Shown piece by piece: positions 35,017-45,818 of a stretch of DNA of 64,000 nt (position 1 is the first letter of the stretch; each line of letters begins with the position of its first letter). The DNA is taken from the NCBI GenBank assembly GCA_030248195.1, contig JASAND010028543.1, positions 1 through 64,000 on the forward strand, read 5' to 3'. A model generated the notes under the pieces. It did no database searches. It saw nothing but the letters and a program-made list of their open reading frames with translations, and was not told where the DNA came from. Source of the DNA: Trissonchulus latispiculum (lineage: Eukaryota > Nematoda > Enoplea > Enoplida > Ironidae). Both the position numbers and the translations under genes were made by a program.

Positions 35017-35221
35017 ATATTATATTTAAGTTTTGAGAAAAAATCTTCATACCCATTGATCGAAGGTCCGTTATATGCATTATGTTTGATAATATCTGCC
35101 ATAAAGTTCCTTGAAGTAATTTCCTCCAGGAAAAATCTTCTGTGAGTGAAGTTTTGGCAGTTTTCATGATGTGTCGGTTTTGACCAGCAATTCCCTCCAT
35201 CTAAATTTTCTGACTTTCGAG

Positions 35222-36230
35222 ATGGAAGTTGTCCGCTCTGTGGACGTGATTCGAGCCATCTTCCGGGACACCCTCCCCCTGAAGGACGTCGTCTACGCCT
35301 TCGCCTACGGGTCCGGAGTCTATCAACAGGCGGGACAGACGGCCCAGACCGCCCAGCGAAACATGGTGGACTACGTTCTGGCCGTCTCCGATTCCAAGCG
35401 CTGGCACGATCTAAATATCCGACAAAATCGGAGCCACTATTTGGCCGTTCGCTGGGCCGGTCCGACCCGTCTGGCCCAGTTTCAGGACACCTACTCCGCC
35501 TTCTGCTACTGCAACACTCTCGTCCCAGTCCCCGCCCATCACTGTCGGATCAAGTACACCGTGATCTCCCTGGATCACCTCCTCCGAGATCTCCTGGACT
35601 GGGAGACCCTCTATCTGCGCGGACGCCTTCAGAAACCCGTCCTGGAGGTTCATCGCGACCCGGGTCTCTGGGCCTCGACTGACCTCGCCTCCGGTCTTCG
35701 ACTTAATCTCCAGTCTGCCCTCCACGCGGCCCTCTTGCTTCTGCCGGAGCGATTTTCGATTGAGCATCTGTTGACCACTCTGGTCTCCCTCTCCTATCAG
35801 GGGGATTTCCGGATGGGATTCGGGGAGGATCGGTCCAAGATCCCAGGCCCGCACCCAGGATTTTGAAAAGGGGGGGGTCCAAGGTAATATGCAACGGGGG
35901 GTCTGGGGGGGCGGAGCCCTCCAGAACTTGAAAATTTTTTGCATTTTTGCCCAAAAACAGTACATTGGACGTTAATTTGTAAATTATCGCGCCGAGGGCG
36001 CAAAAATTTTTAAAAATAGCTGTTTTTGCCATAAAAATAGCAAAAATTTTCCGTTTAGTCATCCCAAAAGGGGGGGGGGTCTAGACCCCTTGAACCCCCC
36101 CACTGGGTGCGGCCTTGCAAGATCCAGAAACTGGCCCAGTCCGCCCGGGAGGGACTCCTTCAGATGTATCTCCCTCTCTTGGAAGCCAAGTCGGAGCTCG
36201 TCAGCATTCAGGGATCTCAGATGGGTGCCC
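35222..36230 (+). pseudogene. TAMM41: TAMM41 (mitochondrial CDP-diacylglycerol synthase), copy A, interrupted
   Basis: From the ATG at 35222 the frame reads as TAMM41/Tam41, the matrix-side inner-membrane enzyme that makes CDP-diacylglycerol from phosphatidate and CTP for cardiolipin synthesis. Visible hallmarks: the nucleotidyltransferase motif FAYGSGVYQQAG (residues 27-38), MVDYVLAV (48-55) with its acidic residue, RWHDLN, DLLDWETLYLRGRLQKPV and SYQGDFRMGFGEDRSK. A 274 bp hAT-like MITE (35844-36117) breaks the frame; if its duplicated octamer is collapsed the frame resumes at 36126 (QKLAQSAREGLLQMYLPLLE). A second hAT-like element at 36231 then removes the C-terminal part. Between the insertions the sequence is otherwise uninterrupted, so the damage may be young. 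No introns are visible in the ~800 coding bases, which allows either a long exon or a processed copy. Confidence 0.88.
35844..36117. mobile_element. hAT-like MITE inside TAMM41 copy A, 8 bp TSD
   Basis: The ends are CAGGCCCGCACCCAGG and CACTGGGTGCGGCCTTG. The octamer CAAGATCC lies on both sides (35836-35843, 36118-36125). Same family as 39169-39406, 45567-45818 and 49733-50003. Confidence 0.93.
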
Positions 36231-37756
36231 CAGTGTTTTTTATTTCGCCGAAGGCTTATGTGTAATGTTACACACCTCGCCAAAAATTTTTGCTATTTTT
36301 CCGAAAAAAGTGTGTAACTACCTAAAAATTTCTAATTTTCTCCCGTTTTGTTTACGACGTATATATGTATATATGTAAGCTAAGTAAGTACGTAAGTATA
36401 TTGGTAATGGGAACTAATTATTTCGCGGTGTTTTCGAAGCAAAGTAAAAATTGAAAACTCAAATTTACAGCAAAAATTGGTGAAGCTTCACCAAGTCAAC
36501 AAGACAAAGTTAAACAAGCTAAGTAGCATGAATGGGTTGCCGCTGTCATTTTTCCTCTTATCAGGAGTCATATTTGAAGCTGCGTACATTTAAGAACTTT
36601 GGCGCTATTACAACTTTTTATCCACTCAACGAGAGCTTTCGAATGATACCCATATTGTGGTTTTTCCAGAACTTTCAATTTTGACCCATTATGGCCGGTT
36701 TTGGCCAATTTTTAACCTCTTTGATGTCCCGTAACTCATTTTCTGTACATTTTGGTGCTTTGGCCCTATTACAAATTTTTATCTACTCAATGAGAGCTTT
36801 CGAATGACACCGGTATCGACCAGATCCGACAATTTTCAGTTTTGACCCATTTTGGACGATTTGGCCATTTTTGACCCCATTGAGGCCCCGTAACTCATAT
36901 TCTGTACATTCTGGTGCTTTGGCCCTATTACAAATTTTTATCTGCTCAACGAGAGCCTTCGAATGAGACCGGTATCGACCAGATCCGACAATTTTCTATT
37001 TTTACCAATTATGGCCGGTTTTGGCCAATTTTTAACCTCTTTGAGGCCCCGTAACTCATTTTCTGTACATGAGCCCAATTGGACAACTTTCAGTTTTTAC
37101 CATTTGCAGCATCACCGTATCGAGTACTTTCACCCTGAGTCGTACCGGGTCGCCCAGGAGATATGCAAACCTCCAAGTCAAGCCCTTCAAAATGAGGTAT
37201 CAACCACCTCTCTACCCCTTTCCAATCTCGAGATCTAGGGGTGGACACATTCGGCAAGAAATAATAATAAATAATAATAACGGACATACCCAAGTTAAAG
37301 GGTTGCCTTTTTATGAAAAAGCGGCAACCCAAAAATTAAGCAATTACAACCCAACGAGCTGCATTCATAGGAACGTTAGCTAGAGAAAGGAAAAGCAGCA
37401 ACAAGATTTAGTTGGGATGATTTTGACTTGATAGAACGAATAAAATTTATTAACATTAAAAACGCAAATTTATTTGAAGGGAAGTGAATGAATGAACAAA
37501 TGTAGTAAAGGCGAACCGATTGTTAAGTATAAGGTAAGAATATAAGAATGGTGTAGAATGGGGGTATGGGGGGCGAAGCCCCCCACAAACGGTAAATATG
37601 TGGAAACAAATTAATGCGCGTTGGAAAAAGTTCCCACTATTTGGCAAAATTTGTCCAAAATTTCTGTGTAACGTTACACAGTCGTCAAAAAATTTTTGCT
37701 ATTTTCCAGAAAAAAGTGTGTGATTACACGCGTTTTTGAGCAAATAAAAAACACTG
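36231..37756. mobile_element. hAT-like element, 1.5 kb, 8 bp TSD, inserted in TAMM41 copy A
   Basis: The ends CAGTGTTTTTTATTT and AAATAAAAAACACTG are perfect inverted repeats. The octamer GGGTGCCC is on both sides (36223-36230, 37757-37764). Subterminal blocks (GTGTAATGTTACAC near 36260; GTGTAACGTTACAC near 37664) are also mirrored. The interior holds a ~160 bp tandem repeat; no transposase frame. Confidence 0.92.
36570..37075. repeat. ~160 bp tandem repeat, three units, inside the hAT-like element
   Basis: CCCGTAACTCATTTTCTGTAC-type words occur at about 36728, 36888 and 37048. Each unit has CGAGAGCTTTCGAATGA-like and TTTTGACCCATT words. Confidence 0.85.
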
Positions 37757-37764
37757 GGGTGCCC

Positions 37765-39168
37765 TGTTATTTTTCGATCAATTTTGCATTTTTAGCGCCA
37801 TTTTTCTTGTTTTCTCTGTCTATGAATTTTTCTAAATCTTTTGTTTTTATCTCCTGCTCCGTCTCTGGCCGAAAGAAGGGGGTGCGCAAAAAATTCGAAC
37901 TTTCTGGATGGTGCAAATTTTTTGTGGGTTTATTTCTTTCTGAGATTTGGGTAAACAATTGGTCTTTTTTCCACTAAGATTTGTACACTTAGTATATATT
38001 ATGAGTTCTGTGCGATAGCTGTTGCAAAACGTGTTCTTCGAGTGGTAGTCCATATATATGACTAGGGATGCACCGGGCCTCGGTGGTCATGCCCAGGTCT
38101 CGACCGCGGCCAAAAATTAGCTAAATGATTTCATTTTTGACCAAAATTTGAATATTTCGAAAGTCAAAAAGTGCTACAAACGTGCTTTAAAAAGTGCTTT
38201 GTTCTCCCACCGATTTTAATGAAAACAACGATATTGCAAAACGATATGAAATATTGCAAAATTTCAATTGTCAAGAATATTTTTGAAACTTTTCGACCTC
38301 AAATTTCCAGGCCCGGTAGTGGCGGCCCCGGTGCATCTCTGTATGATTAGTCTAGTTTTGAGTGCAGCTTACTGGGTCTATTTTATGGGAAAGGGGGGTG
38401 GGAAGAGTGAGGGGAGCCCCCCGCCACTCGTGGGGGGGGGGGAGTGGTCCTACAGTGGGGGTGAATAAAATGGTCTAAAAATGCCAAAGATACAGTAGCC
38501 TGTTTTCTACATGTTATATTGCTACAACAAAGCTTAAAAGTGCTCAAACATTACGTTTGAGCGCCAAAAGAGATGATTTTTGACCAAACATTTCCGCCAA
38601 AGACAGAAAATTTTAGCAAAATTTTGACCAAAAATGCCTTACGGGACATCCATTGGCATTAAAATTCTGGGCAAAACCGGCCTTGCGTAGTGAGTGGGGG
38701 AAGCCCAAAAAAGTGGGGGGGGGGGCGCTCGTTGCCTCGCTAAAAAGTTGTAATAGCTCAGAGCTTAGATGTACGCAGCTTGAAACATGACTCCTGTTTG
38801 GATTTTAAAAATTCTCTTAAAGCTTTAGCTTGCTTCCCTTTTCTTTTGGACTTGCCGTCATTTTTTTCTACTTTCAGTCTCAATTTTTACCTTTCTTCTA
38901 CCTCGAAGTTTTTTGTTCTCATTTTCAATACACGTTTTCGTTTGCGTGTCGTGCATATATGAAAATACGTCAGTGCAACGGGGAATTTTTAGCTGTACCC
39001 TTTTGCGGAAAAATGCAATTTTTGGGTGAAATCGTTAACTCGGCGAATTTATTAACACTTTCTCAACCATTTGCAGCTCACTTAATTTGACACGTAGTTT
39101 ATTTCGTTGAACCCGTTGATTAAATTGATATGTGCTCTGCCTCGTTTCATTTGGTTACTTTTGGACGA
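37765..39168. other. Intergenic between the arms of the inverted duplication
   Basis: No gene recognised. Contains the MITE at 38063-38341. The sequence after the second hAT insertion (37765 on) shows no clear continuation of TAMM41. Confidence 0.5.
38063..38341. mobile_element. hAT-like MITE, TAGGGATGCACCGG family, degenerate TSD
   Basis: The left end TAGGGATGCACCGGGCC and right end GGCCCCGGTGCATCTCT mirror each other. Flanking octamers ATATGACT and GTATGATT match at six of eight positions. A longer relative with an exact duplication lies at 48037-48804. Confidence 0.75.
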
Positions 39169-39406
39169 CAAGACCGCACCGGGGGGGGGTTCAAGGGGTG
39201 TAGACCCCCCCTTTTGGAATGACAAAATGGAAAATTTTGCTATTTTTATGGCAAAAACAGCTATTTTTAAAATATTCACTTTTTGCAAGAAATAAACGTC
39301 CAATGTACTGTTTTTGGGCAAAAATGCAAAAATTCTTCAACTTCTGGTTGCTTCGCCCCCAGACCCCCCTTGCGTTTTACCTTGGACCCCCCCCGGGTGC
39401 GGGCCT
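39169..39406. mobile_element. MITE beside TAMM41 copy B, one-sided TSD
   Basis: Same family as 35844-36117 in opposite orientation. The TAMM41 side retains GGATCTTG (39407-39414), the complement of the CAAGATCC octamer of copy A. The other side has unrelated TTGGACGA. So the shared insertion predates the duplication and copy B was broken at the distal end of the MITE. Confidence 0.85.
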
Positions 39407-40025
39407 GGGATCTTGGACCGATCCTCCCCGAATCCCATCCGGAAATCCCCCTGATAGGAGAGGAGACCAAGTGGTCAACAGATGCTCAATCGAAAATCGC
39501 TCCGGCAGAAGCAAGAGGGCCGCGTGGAGGGCAGACTGGAGATTAAGTCGAAGACCGGAGGCGAGGTCGGTCGAGGCCCAGAGACCCGGGTCGCGATAGA
39601 CCTCAGGACGGGTTTCTGAAGGCGTCCGCGCAGATAGAGGGTCTCCCAGTCCAGGAGATCTCGGAGGAGGTGATCCAGGGAGATCACGGTGTACTTGATC
39701 CGACAGTGATGGGCGGGGACTGGGACGAGAGTGTTGCAGTAGCAGAAGGCGGAGTAGGTGTCCTGAAACTGGGCCAGACGGGTCGGACCGGCCCAGCGAA
39801 CGGCCAAATAGTGGCTCCGATTTTGTCGGATATTTAGATCGTGCCAGCGCTTGGAATCGAGAGACGGCCAGAACGTAGTCCACCATGTTTCGCTGGGCGG
39901 TACAGGCCATCTATCCCGCCTGTTGATAGACTCCGGACCCGTAGGCGAAGGCGTAGACGACGTCCTTCGGGGAGGGTGTCCCGGAAGATGGCTCGAATCT
40001 CGTCCACAGAGCGGACAACTTCCAT
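39407..40025 (-). pseudogene. TAMM41: TAMM41 copy B, frameshifted, truncated
   Basis: An inverted copy of 35222-35843. The start ATG lies at 40025-40023. Relative to copy A it lost two bases near 39970 (after IRAIFRDTLP), which breaks the frame. It also has an in-frame TAG where copy A has a Gln codon (39913-39911), and further small indels downstream. Several of the differences are C-to-T type on the coding strand. It stops at the MITE, so nothing after GEDRSKI survives. Clearly non-functional. The 5' flank (40026-40230) is also shared with copy A, up to the family-1 hairpin, which shows a genomic duplication and not two independent retrocopies. Confidence 0.9.
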
Positions 40026-40230
40026 CTCGAGAATCAGAAAATTTAGATGGAGGGAATTGCTGGTCAAAACCGAAACATCATGAAAACTGCCAAAACTTCA
40101 CTCACAGAAGATTTTTCCTGGAGGAAAGTACTTCAAGGAACTTTATGGCAGATATTATCAAACATAATGCATATAACAGACCTTCGATCATTGGGTATGA
40201 AGATTTTTTCTCAAAACTTAAATATAATAT

Positions 40231-40306
40231 CATAGGGGTCGCGGCAGCGGCCACCATAATATGTGTGAAAAGTGGCTGGAGACAGTGTAAAATAAGCTGC
40301 GCAGAA
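40231..40306 (+). mobile_element. Family-1 fragment (terminal ~76 bp only)
   Basis: It holds a mutated hairpin (GCGGCCACCAT replaces GCGACCCCTAT) followed by AATATGTGTGAAAAGTGGCTGG. It is cut at GCTGCGCAG, where a fresh TA-rich stretch and a complete copy begin. The internal variants match copy 4, its mirror partner. Confidence 0.75.
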
Positions 40307-40317
40307 TATATATCTAT

Positions 40318-41919
40318 CATAGGGGTCGCGGCAGCGACCCCTATAATATGTGTCAAAAGTCCCTGGAGACACCGTAAAATAAGCTGCGCAGAGGCTGCGC
40401 AAAATCCTGCGCAGATCCTGCGCAGATTTCATGCGCAAATTGTAGAGCACATCGAGTTTAGTATGTGTGCGCAGTTTCAGCCCCGTATCACTTTCCGTTA
40501 AAAAGTTGCGCCCCGGACCGGTTATGGCGGCGATGTTTTTTCCGGTTTCTCCTATTTAATGGTCGTATTGTCCTGACTTTCCGCCTCTTTCACGTAATCT
40601 GCAGCGGAGGTCGGACCTAAAGGGGTATAGGGTCTGCTAGTACCCCATGCGCCATTTAAGAATCGCTACTTTTTTTGCGCCGCAGGTGCGCCACAGCGCC
40701 GCAGCGGCGCCGCAAAGTCGGCTCAGAGCGAAAAGTGACCATTTTTGTGGTCGCTGCGCAGCTCGAACGTTAAGAGCTGGAGCCGATTTCTTTTTATATT
40801 CAGAAACTACATATATTGAACTAACTAAATAGCTAAGTCTCGTTTCTCTATCACTTCCCATGCGACCACAGTGGCCGGTCAAAAATTGTGAAAATTCGAA
40901 AAACGAAAAATCGAAATTTCTTGCCGTGTATTCAACTTAGAAAGCTCAATTCTTTCATACAAAGGTTTTCTGGCACGGCGAATTGATTCCCGTAAGCAGT
41001 TTTGCCGTCGGACCCACCCATATTGCTGGGCTGGTTCCACTTTGCTGTCGGGAGGGGTCAAGTCGGTACCGACTTCCAAGAACACCATATAGGACTGTGC
41101 ATAGCTTCTCAAAACTTTGTCCATAGGGGTTTTCTGGTGCGCCCAGCTCATTTCCGGTGTCCGTTTTGCCGTCCGACCCACCCATTTTGCTGGGCTGGTT
41201 CCACTTTGCTGTCGGGAGGGTCAAGTCGGTACCGACTTACAAGAACACCATATAGGACTGTGCATGGCCTCTCAAAACCTTGTCCATAGGGGTTTTCTGG
41301 TGCGCCCAGCTCATTTCCGGTGTCCGTTTTGCCGTCCGACCCACCCATATTGCTGGGCTGGTTCCACTTTGCTGTCGGGAGGGTCAAGTCGGTACCGACT
41401 TCCAAGAACACCATATAGGACTGTGCATAGCCTCTCAAAACTTTGTCCATAGAGGTTTTCTGGTGCGCCCAGCTCATTCCCGGAGTCCGTTTTGCCGTCC
41501 GACCCACCCATTTTGCTGGACCGGCTCCACTTTGCCGTTTGAAGGGTAAATCGGGTAGGGGGTCAAGTGGTCAAAAATAAAATTTTTCAAAAGTGGTCAA
41601 ATTTGGTACAAATGAAAGCGCTAAGCGAGCTGAGCAACTTTTGTCATAGAACTGCATGCTCAAAGTGGCTGTGGAGTGCTGTGGTGAGGTGGGGTTGGGA
41701 CTTAGGCGATTTTGGGTCAAAAATTAAAATTTTCAAAAGTGGTCAAATTTGGTTCCAAATGAAAGCCCGCATCGAACTGAACAACTTTCGTCATAGAACC
41801 ACCCACCCAAACTTGCTGTGTCGGATTTATATACTTGCTTTCTCAACCGGGATTTAAACGACAGACATAGGCCCAACACACATATTATCCCTTTTGTGCG
41901 GAGCATTTTTGTTACTTGT
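40318..41919 (+). mobile_element. Family-1 complex element, copy 6
   Basis: Hairpin at 40319-40344, CTGCGCAG cluster, GCGCCGCAG cluster (40678-40715), about three and a half 163 bp units (40960-41530), one and a half 147 bp units (41575-41815), and the end GCGGAGCATTTTTGTTACTTG before TACATACGTATA. The mirror partner of copy 3. Confidence 0.82.
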
Positions 41920-42744
41920 TACATACGTATATACAAAGCCACAGGCTGCGAGTTTTTATGCATAATACTTCAATTGCATTTTTGATGCAAGTTTCTCATA
42001 CCATTTTCGCTGAATATTTGCCTTAGAAACTTTCTCTTCGGATTATCTCAGCTAGAATGAAGAATGGAATGAGAGCTTATATATATACGTATATACGTAC
42101 CAAACCAAGGATACGATGTTTAAGAACGTTTATTGCATAAATGTATAACTACTAGGGATGGACCTGGAGGGCAGCCCTGTCGTCGCGATTTGAAGGTAAG
42201 AAAACGCAAACAGAAAAGAGGCATGTCAACAAAATTTTGCGAGCGCGTATACGTATATTTTCAACGTTTTTACCAGATTTTGGATAGAAAAAGCTTAAAA
42301 TGTCGTGCGAGTTTAGCAAAAAATTTTATTTTCTCCTCAAAAATTTTCTTGTTTCTGCAAAATGAAAAGAATTAAAGATTTGAAGAACGATTTCATCTAA
42401 AAAGTAAAAAATTTCTTCAACCTCTGGGGGGCTCCGCCCCCAGACCCCCCCACATTGTATCGGGTTGTTCTCGTCATTGTTAATGCTCAAAGACATGATA
42501 CATACATAGACACCTGTGTTATATGAGTACGTAAGTTAGAATATATTCGCGGAACAATGTGAAATCTGAAGCATCACACGCCAACAAGGCAAAAATTCAA
42601 CCAAAATTACGAATATAGCCTAAAATCAAAACAAAACTGCATTTCTGCAAAACTTTATTTTTGACGTTGGACAAATAAAAATGACGTTCAGAAGATAAAA
42701 ATGACGAAAATTTGATGAAATCCGATTTTGAAAAAACGCTGGGT
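41920..42744. other. Intergenic, no gene seen
   Basis: Includes a self-complementary GGGGGGCTCCGCCCCC word near 42425 typical of the surrounding MITEs. No complete element could be delimited. Confidence 0.45.
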
Positions 42745-43065
42745 GCCGGGTGGGGTGGGGTGGGACTTAGGCGATTTTCGGTCAAAAATGAAATTTTTCA
42801 AAAGTGGTCAAATTTGGTACCAAGTGAAAGCCCTAAGCGAGCTGAGCAACTTTTGTCATAGAACTGCATGCTCAAAGTGGCTGTAGAGTGCTGTGGTGGG
42901 GTGGGGTGGGGGCTTAGGCGATTTTCGGTCAAAAATGAAATTTTTCAAAAGTGGTCAAATTTGGTACCAAATGAAAGCCCTAAGCGAGCTGAGCAACTTT
43001 TGTCATAGAACTGCATGCTCAAAGTGGTTGTGGAGTGCTGTGGTTGGCTGGCTTGCTTGCTACTG
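42745..43065. repeat. 147 bp satellite, two units, isolated from family-1 ends
   Basis: GGTGGGGTGGGG, CTTAGGCGATTTTCGGTC and CAAAAGTGGTCAAATTTGG recur ~147 bases apart. No hairpin or GGAGCATTTTT end belongs to this block, so the satellite exists outside intact elements. Confidence 0.85.
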
Positions 43066-43114
43066 TTGAAAGATATACCTTCAGGGGCATATATATATAT
43101 ATAAAATAATAGAA

Positions 43115-43793
43115 AACAAGAACAAAAAGTGCTCCTTCGTCGCATGTAAAATACATATGAGTCTTCGTAGGCAGGTTGTACATAAGCAAAAACTAGCCTG
43201 TAAAATACATATGAGTTCCGTAGGGAGGTTGTAAATTAAGGAAAACAAGTTGCAACCGCTTAACATATGAGCCGGTCCTACAACGAGGCTCATATTGGCG
43301 TCACAGTGCATTCCACATTAAAGCCTCATTAAAGAACCTCAGCTTCATCCTCATTACGGAAAAATGAATAGACGTTGTGGCCCAGAAGAAATGGACTGAA
43401 GTGAACTACGACTGCTCAAGCTGAACTGTACATCCAACCTGATGTTTCCTGAAACACTGTGGCACAAATCTAATGCATTCTCGAAACACTTTCACATTGC
43501 GCCTCATGGCGTACTGTATTGAGCATATGCACAGTATAATGACTGATCAACATTATATGAAGGATAATTTGTAATGAAAAGCTTTATGCAGTATGTAACT
43601 ATAAAAAAAGTAAAATATTCGTATTGCAAATGCATTTGCAAATTATTCGTATTATGACGTACGCCAAAATGAGCCTCGTTGTAGGACCAGCTCATATGTT
43701 AAGCGGTTGCAACTTGTTTTCCTTAATTTACAACCTCCCTACGGAACTCATATGTATTTTACATGCGACGAAGGAGCACTTTTTGTTCTTGTA
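43115..43793. mobile_element. Head-to-head pair of short GGAGCA-ended elements
   Basis: The left copy (43115-43308, minus) and right copy (43660-43793, plus) share ACATGCGACGAAGGAGCACT, AAGCGGTTGCAACTTGTTTTC and CATATG words. Both outer ends are the shared terminal motif beside TA runs. It lies just upstream of the first recognised Topors-like exon. Confidence 0.78.
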
Positions 43794-43903
43794 TATATAT
43801 ATATATAAAGCAATTAAATGTGCATATACCGCTATTGGTGTACTTATTCATGCCTACATAGATTAGTATAGGTACCTTACAAACTGTTAATTTTTTATTG
43901 TAG

Positions 43904-45384
43904 ACGTCGTCGCCCCCGCCCTCAGAGGTACGGCAGTATCCTGCGGTGCAGACGTCTAAAAAGAGCGATGATGTCGCTGGAAAGGAGGGGAGTCTGCTGA
44001 AACCGCTGCCATCCAAGTGTGAAACTCCGGATGGCAGTAAGTCCCCGGAAATCTGTGCCATCTGTCGCTCTGCGCCCACTCAACGTTCCTTTACCGATAC
44101 TTGCATTCACATGTTCTGCTTTGCCTGTCTGCTGGAATGGTCCAAGGTTCGACCGGTCTGCCCCCTCTGTAAGCGGGACTTTGACCATATCATTCACAAT
44201 GTCCGCTCCCTGACGGACTATGATCAGTTCAAGGTGGCCAAGTCCCGACCAGATCCGCCCTTTTATCTGCCCAGCACCGCTGGACCCGGACCTGACCTGA
44301 TTTTTCAGGGCTGGACGGTTCACAATGTTGATCTGGTCAATCATTTTCGTGCCGCCCAAGTGGCAATGCTGAATCTGAGCAGTTTGACCCGCAACCGGAG
44401 TGGCCCGCAGCAGCAGCGTCGATTGAATGAGGCCATTTCTGGTCTCCGATCCGTCATGTCGTCTCGTCGCTTCCGCGCCCCACGGCCAGGCGGCTCCACA
44501 TCGTCTAGTGTGGGCTCCTCCTCCGCCGGGAGCAGCGGAAGTAGCTCTGCCGCGCGCCGTCGACAGCACAGTACGGCCTTTCGTCGCCAGGTCTATGAAC
44601 GGGGCATCTATGCCAGCGCTTCGTCTTCGGCTGATCGGGTTACCAGCATTTCGCCGGAATTTTTTCGCGACAATCCGGCCTGTCGCCATCGACTGGGCGC
44701 CTGGATTGCCCGTGAACTGGACGCCCTTCTGCCCAGTCATTTCCTAAACAAGGCGGAGCTGACTGAACGCATTCTGGGCTGGATCACGGAGACGGCCCTG
44801 GATGGACCGGAATTTTTGGCCCGAGTCCGCGACCTTCCGATCCTCTATACTGATCACTTTGTTCATGAGCTGATCCAGTTTGCTCGATCGCCCTACACCA
44901 TGGAAGAGTACGATGCTCGGGTGGAGTATTCTAGAGCTATCAGGGGAGCAGGGGGCGAATCCGCTGCTTCTACTGTTGCTGCTGCTGCCTCGATTGGTGG
45001 TGGGGCTGGGGCTTCGTCTTCGGCCGGACGTCAACGCCCGCATACCAGTTCTTGGTTATCTTCGTCGCCACTTTCGCTGTCTACTTCTGCACGCTCCACC
45101 GCTAACACCGTCAGTCCAAATTTGCTTCAGATTTCACCAGTGTCCAGGTGGCATCCAGTGGAGCCAGGTCTGGGCCTGAGTCGTCGCGGTGCCGCTGGGG
45201 TGACATCTGGCGGTTTTGAGAGTCCAGATTCCTCTCCAGAGGTAATCTACGCTGGAACCAGTACTGGCCCTTCGAATCGCAGCAATGCTACTTCGTCTGC
45301 TGTCAGACACCTGGCCAGCGGTTTTCCCTGGGCTCAACCCAGACGTGAAATTGATAACATATTGGATTTAATGGATCAATCGAG
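43904..45384 (+). CDS. TOPORS: Topors-like RING E3 ligase, RING-bearing coding exon
   Basis: Topors is a nuclear RING protein that acts as both ubiquitin and SUMO E3 ligase. The exon follows TTTTTTATTGTAG and ends TCGAG|GTAAAA. Its first 14 codons have no Met, so the start codon lies in an upstream exon not identified here. It encodes 493 full codons. A C3HC4 RING is complete: Cys at 44054, 44063, 44102, then His at 44108, Cys at 44117, 44126, 44159 and 44168, with the family phrase CLLEWSKVRPVCPLCK. Then come the Topors-specific blocks FRRQVYERGIYA (about 44578), SPEFFRDNPACRHRLGAWI (about 44650) and DHFVHELIQFARSPYTMEEYD (about 44851). Ser/Ala-rich linkers separate them. GC content and codon use are far above the flanking repeats. 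The exon ends in phase 2, matching exon 2. Confidence 0.93.
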
Positions 45385-45566
45385 GTAAAAACATGAAGAT
45401 TTGATTTTGTTTGCATTCGTTGAGTGAGTATTGCTGTACGCTGTAGTTGGTTATCGTCTTATAAATCAATATTACCTGTAGTCTTCTTGTGTCGTGTTTT
45501 GTTATTTTGTGAAAGTTAGTTCTTAGGTAGACAGTATTGTATGGAGGATCTTATTTTTTATGTACT

Positions 45567-45818
45567 CAGGTCCGCACCTAGGATTTTGAAAAGGAGGTCC
45601 AAGGCCGAGTTCCCCAGAAGTTAATTTTTGCATTTTTGCCAAAAAATATGGTATATACATTGAATGTTTATGTATTTCTTGCAAAAAGTAAATTATCGCG
45701 CCGACGGCGCAAAACTGTTATACAAATAGCTGTTTTTGCTATGCAAATAGCAAAAAATTTTCATTTTGTCGCCTCAAAAGGAGGGGGTCTGGACCCTCCC
45801 TCCCTGGGTGCGGCCTTG
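45567..45818. mobile_element. hAT-like MITE in Topors intron, 252 bp, 8 bp TSD
   Basis: The ends are CAGGTCCGCACCTAGG and CTGGGTGCGGCCTTG. The octamer TATGTACT is on both sides (45559-45566, 45819-45826). Same family as the TAMM41 insertion at 35844. Confidence 0.94.

Noticed and set aside
35222..35843. TAMM41 copy A as a working gene
   Set aside because: The conserved frame is cut by a MITE and then by a second element before the C-terminus, and no continuation is seen after 37765; classed as a pseudogene.
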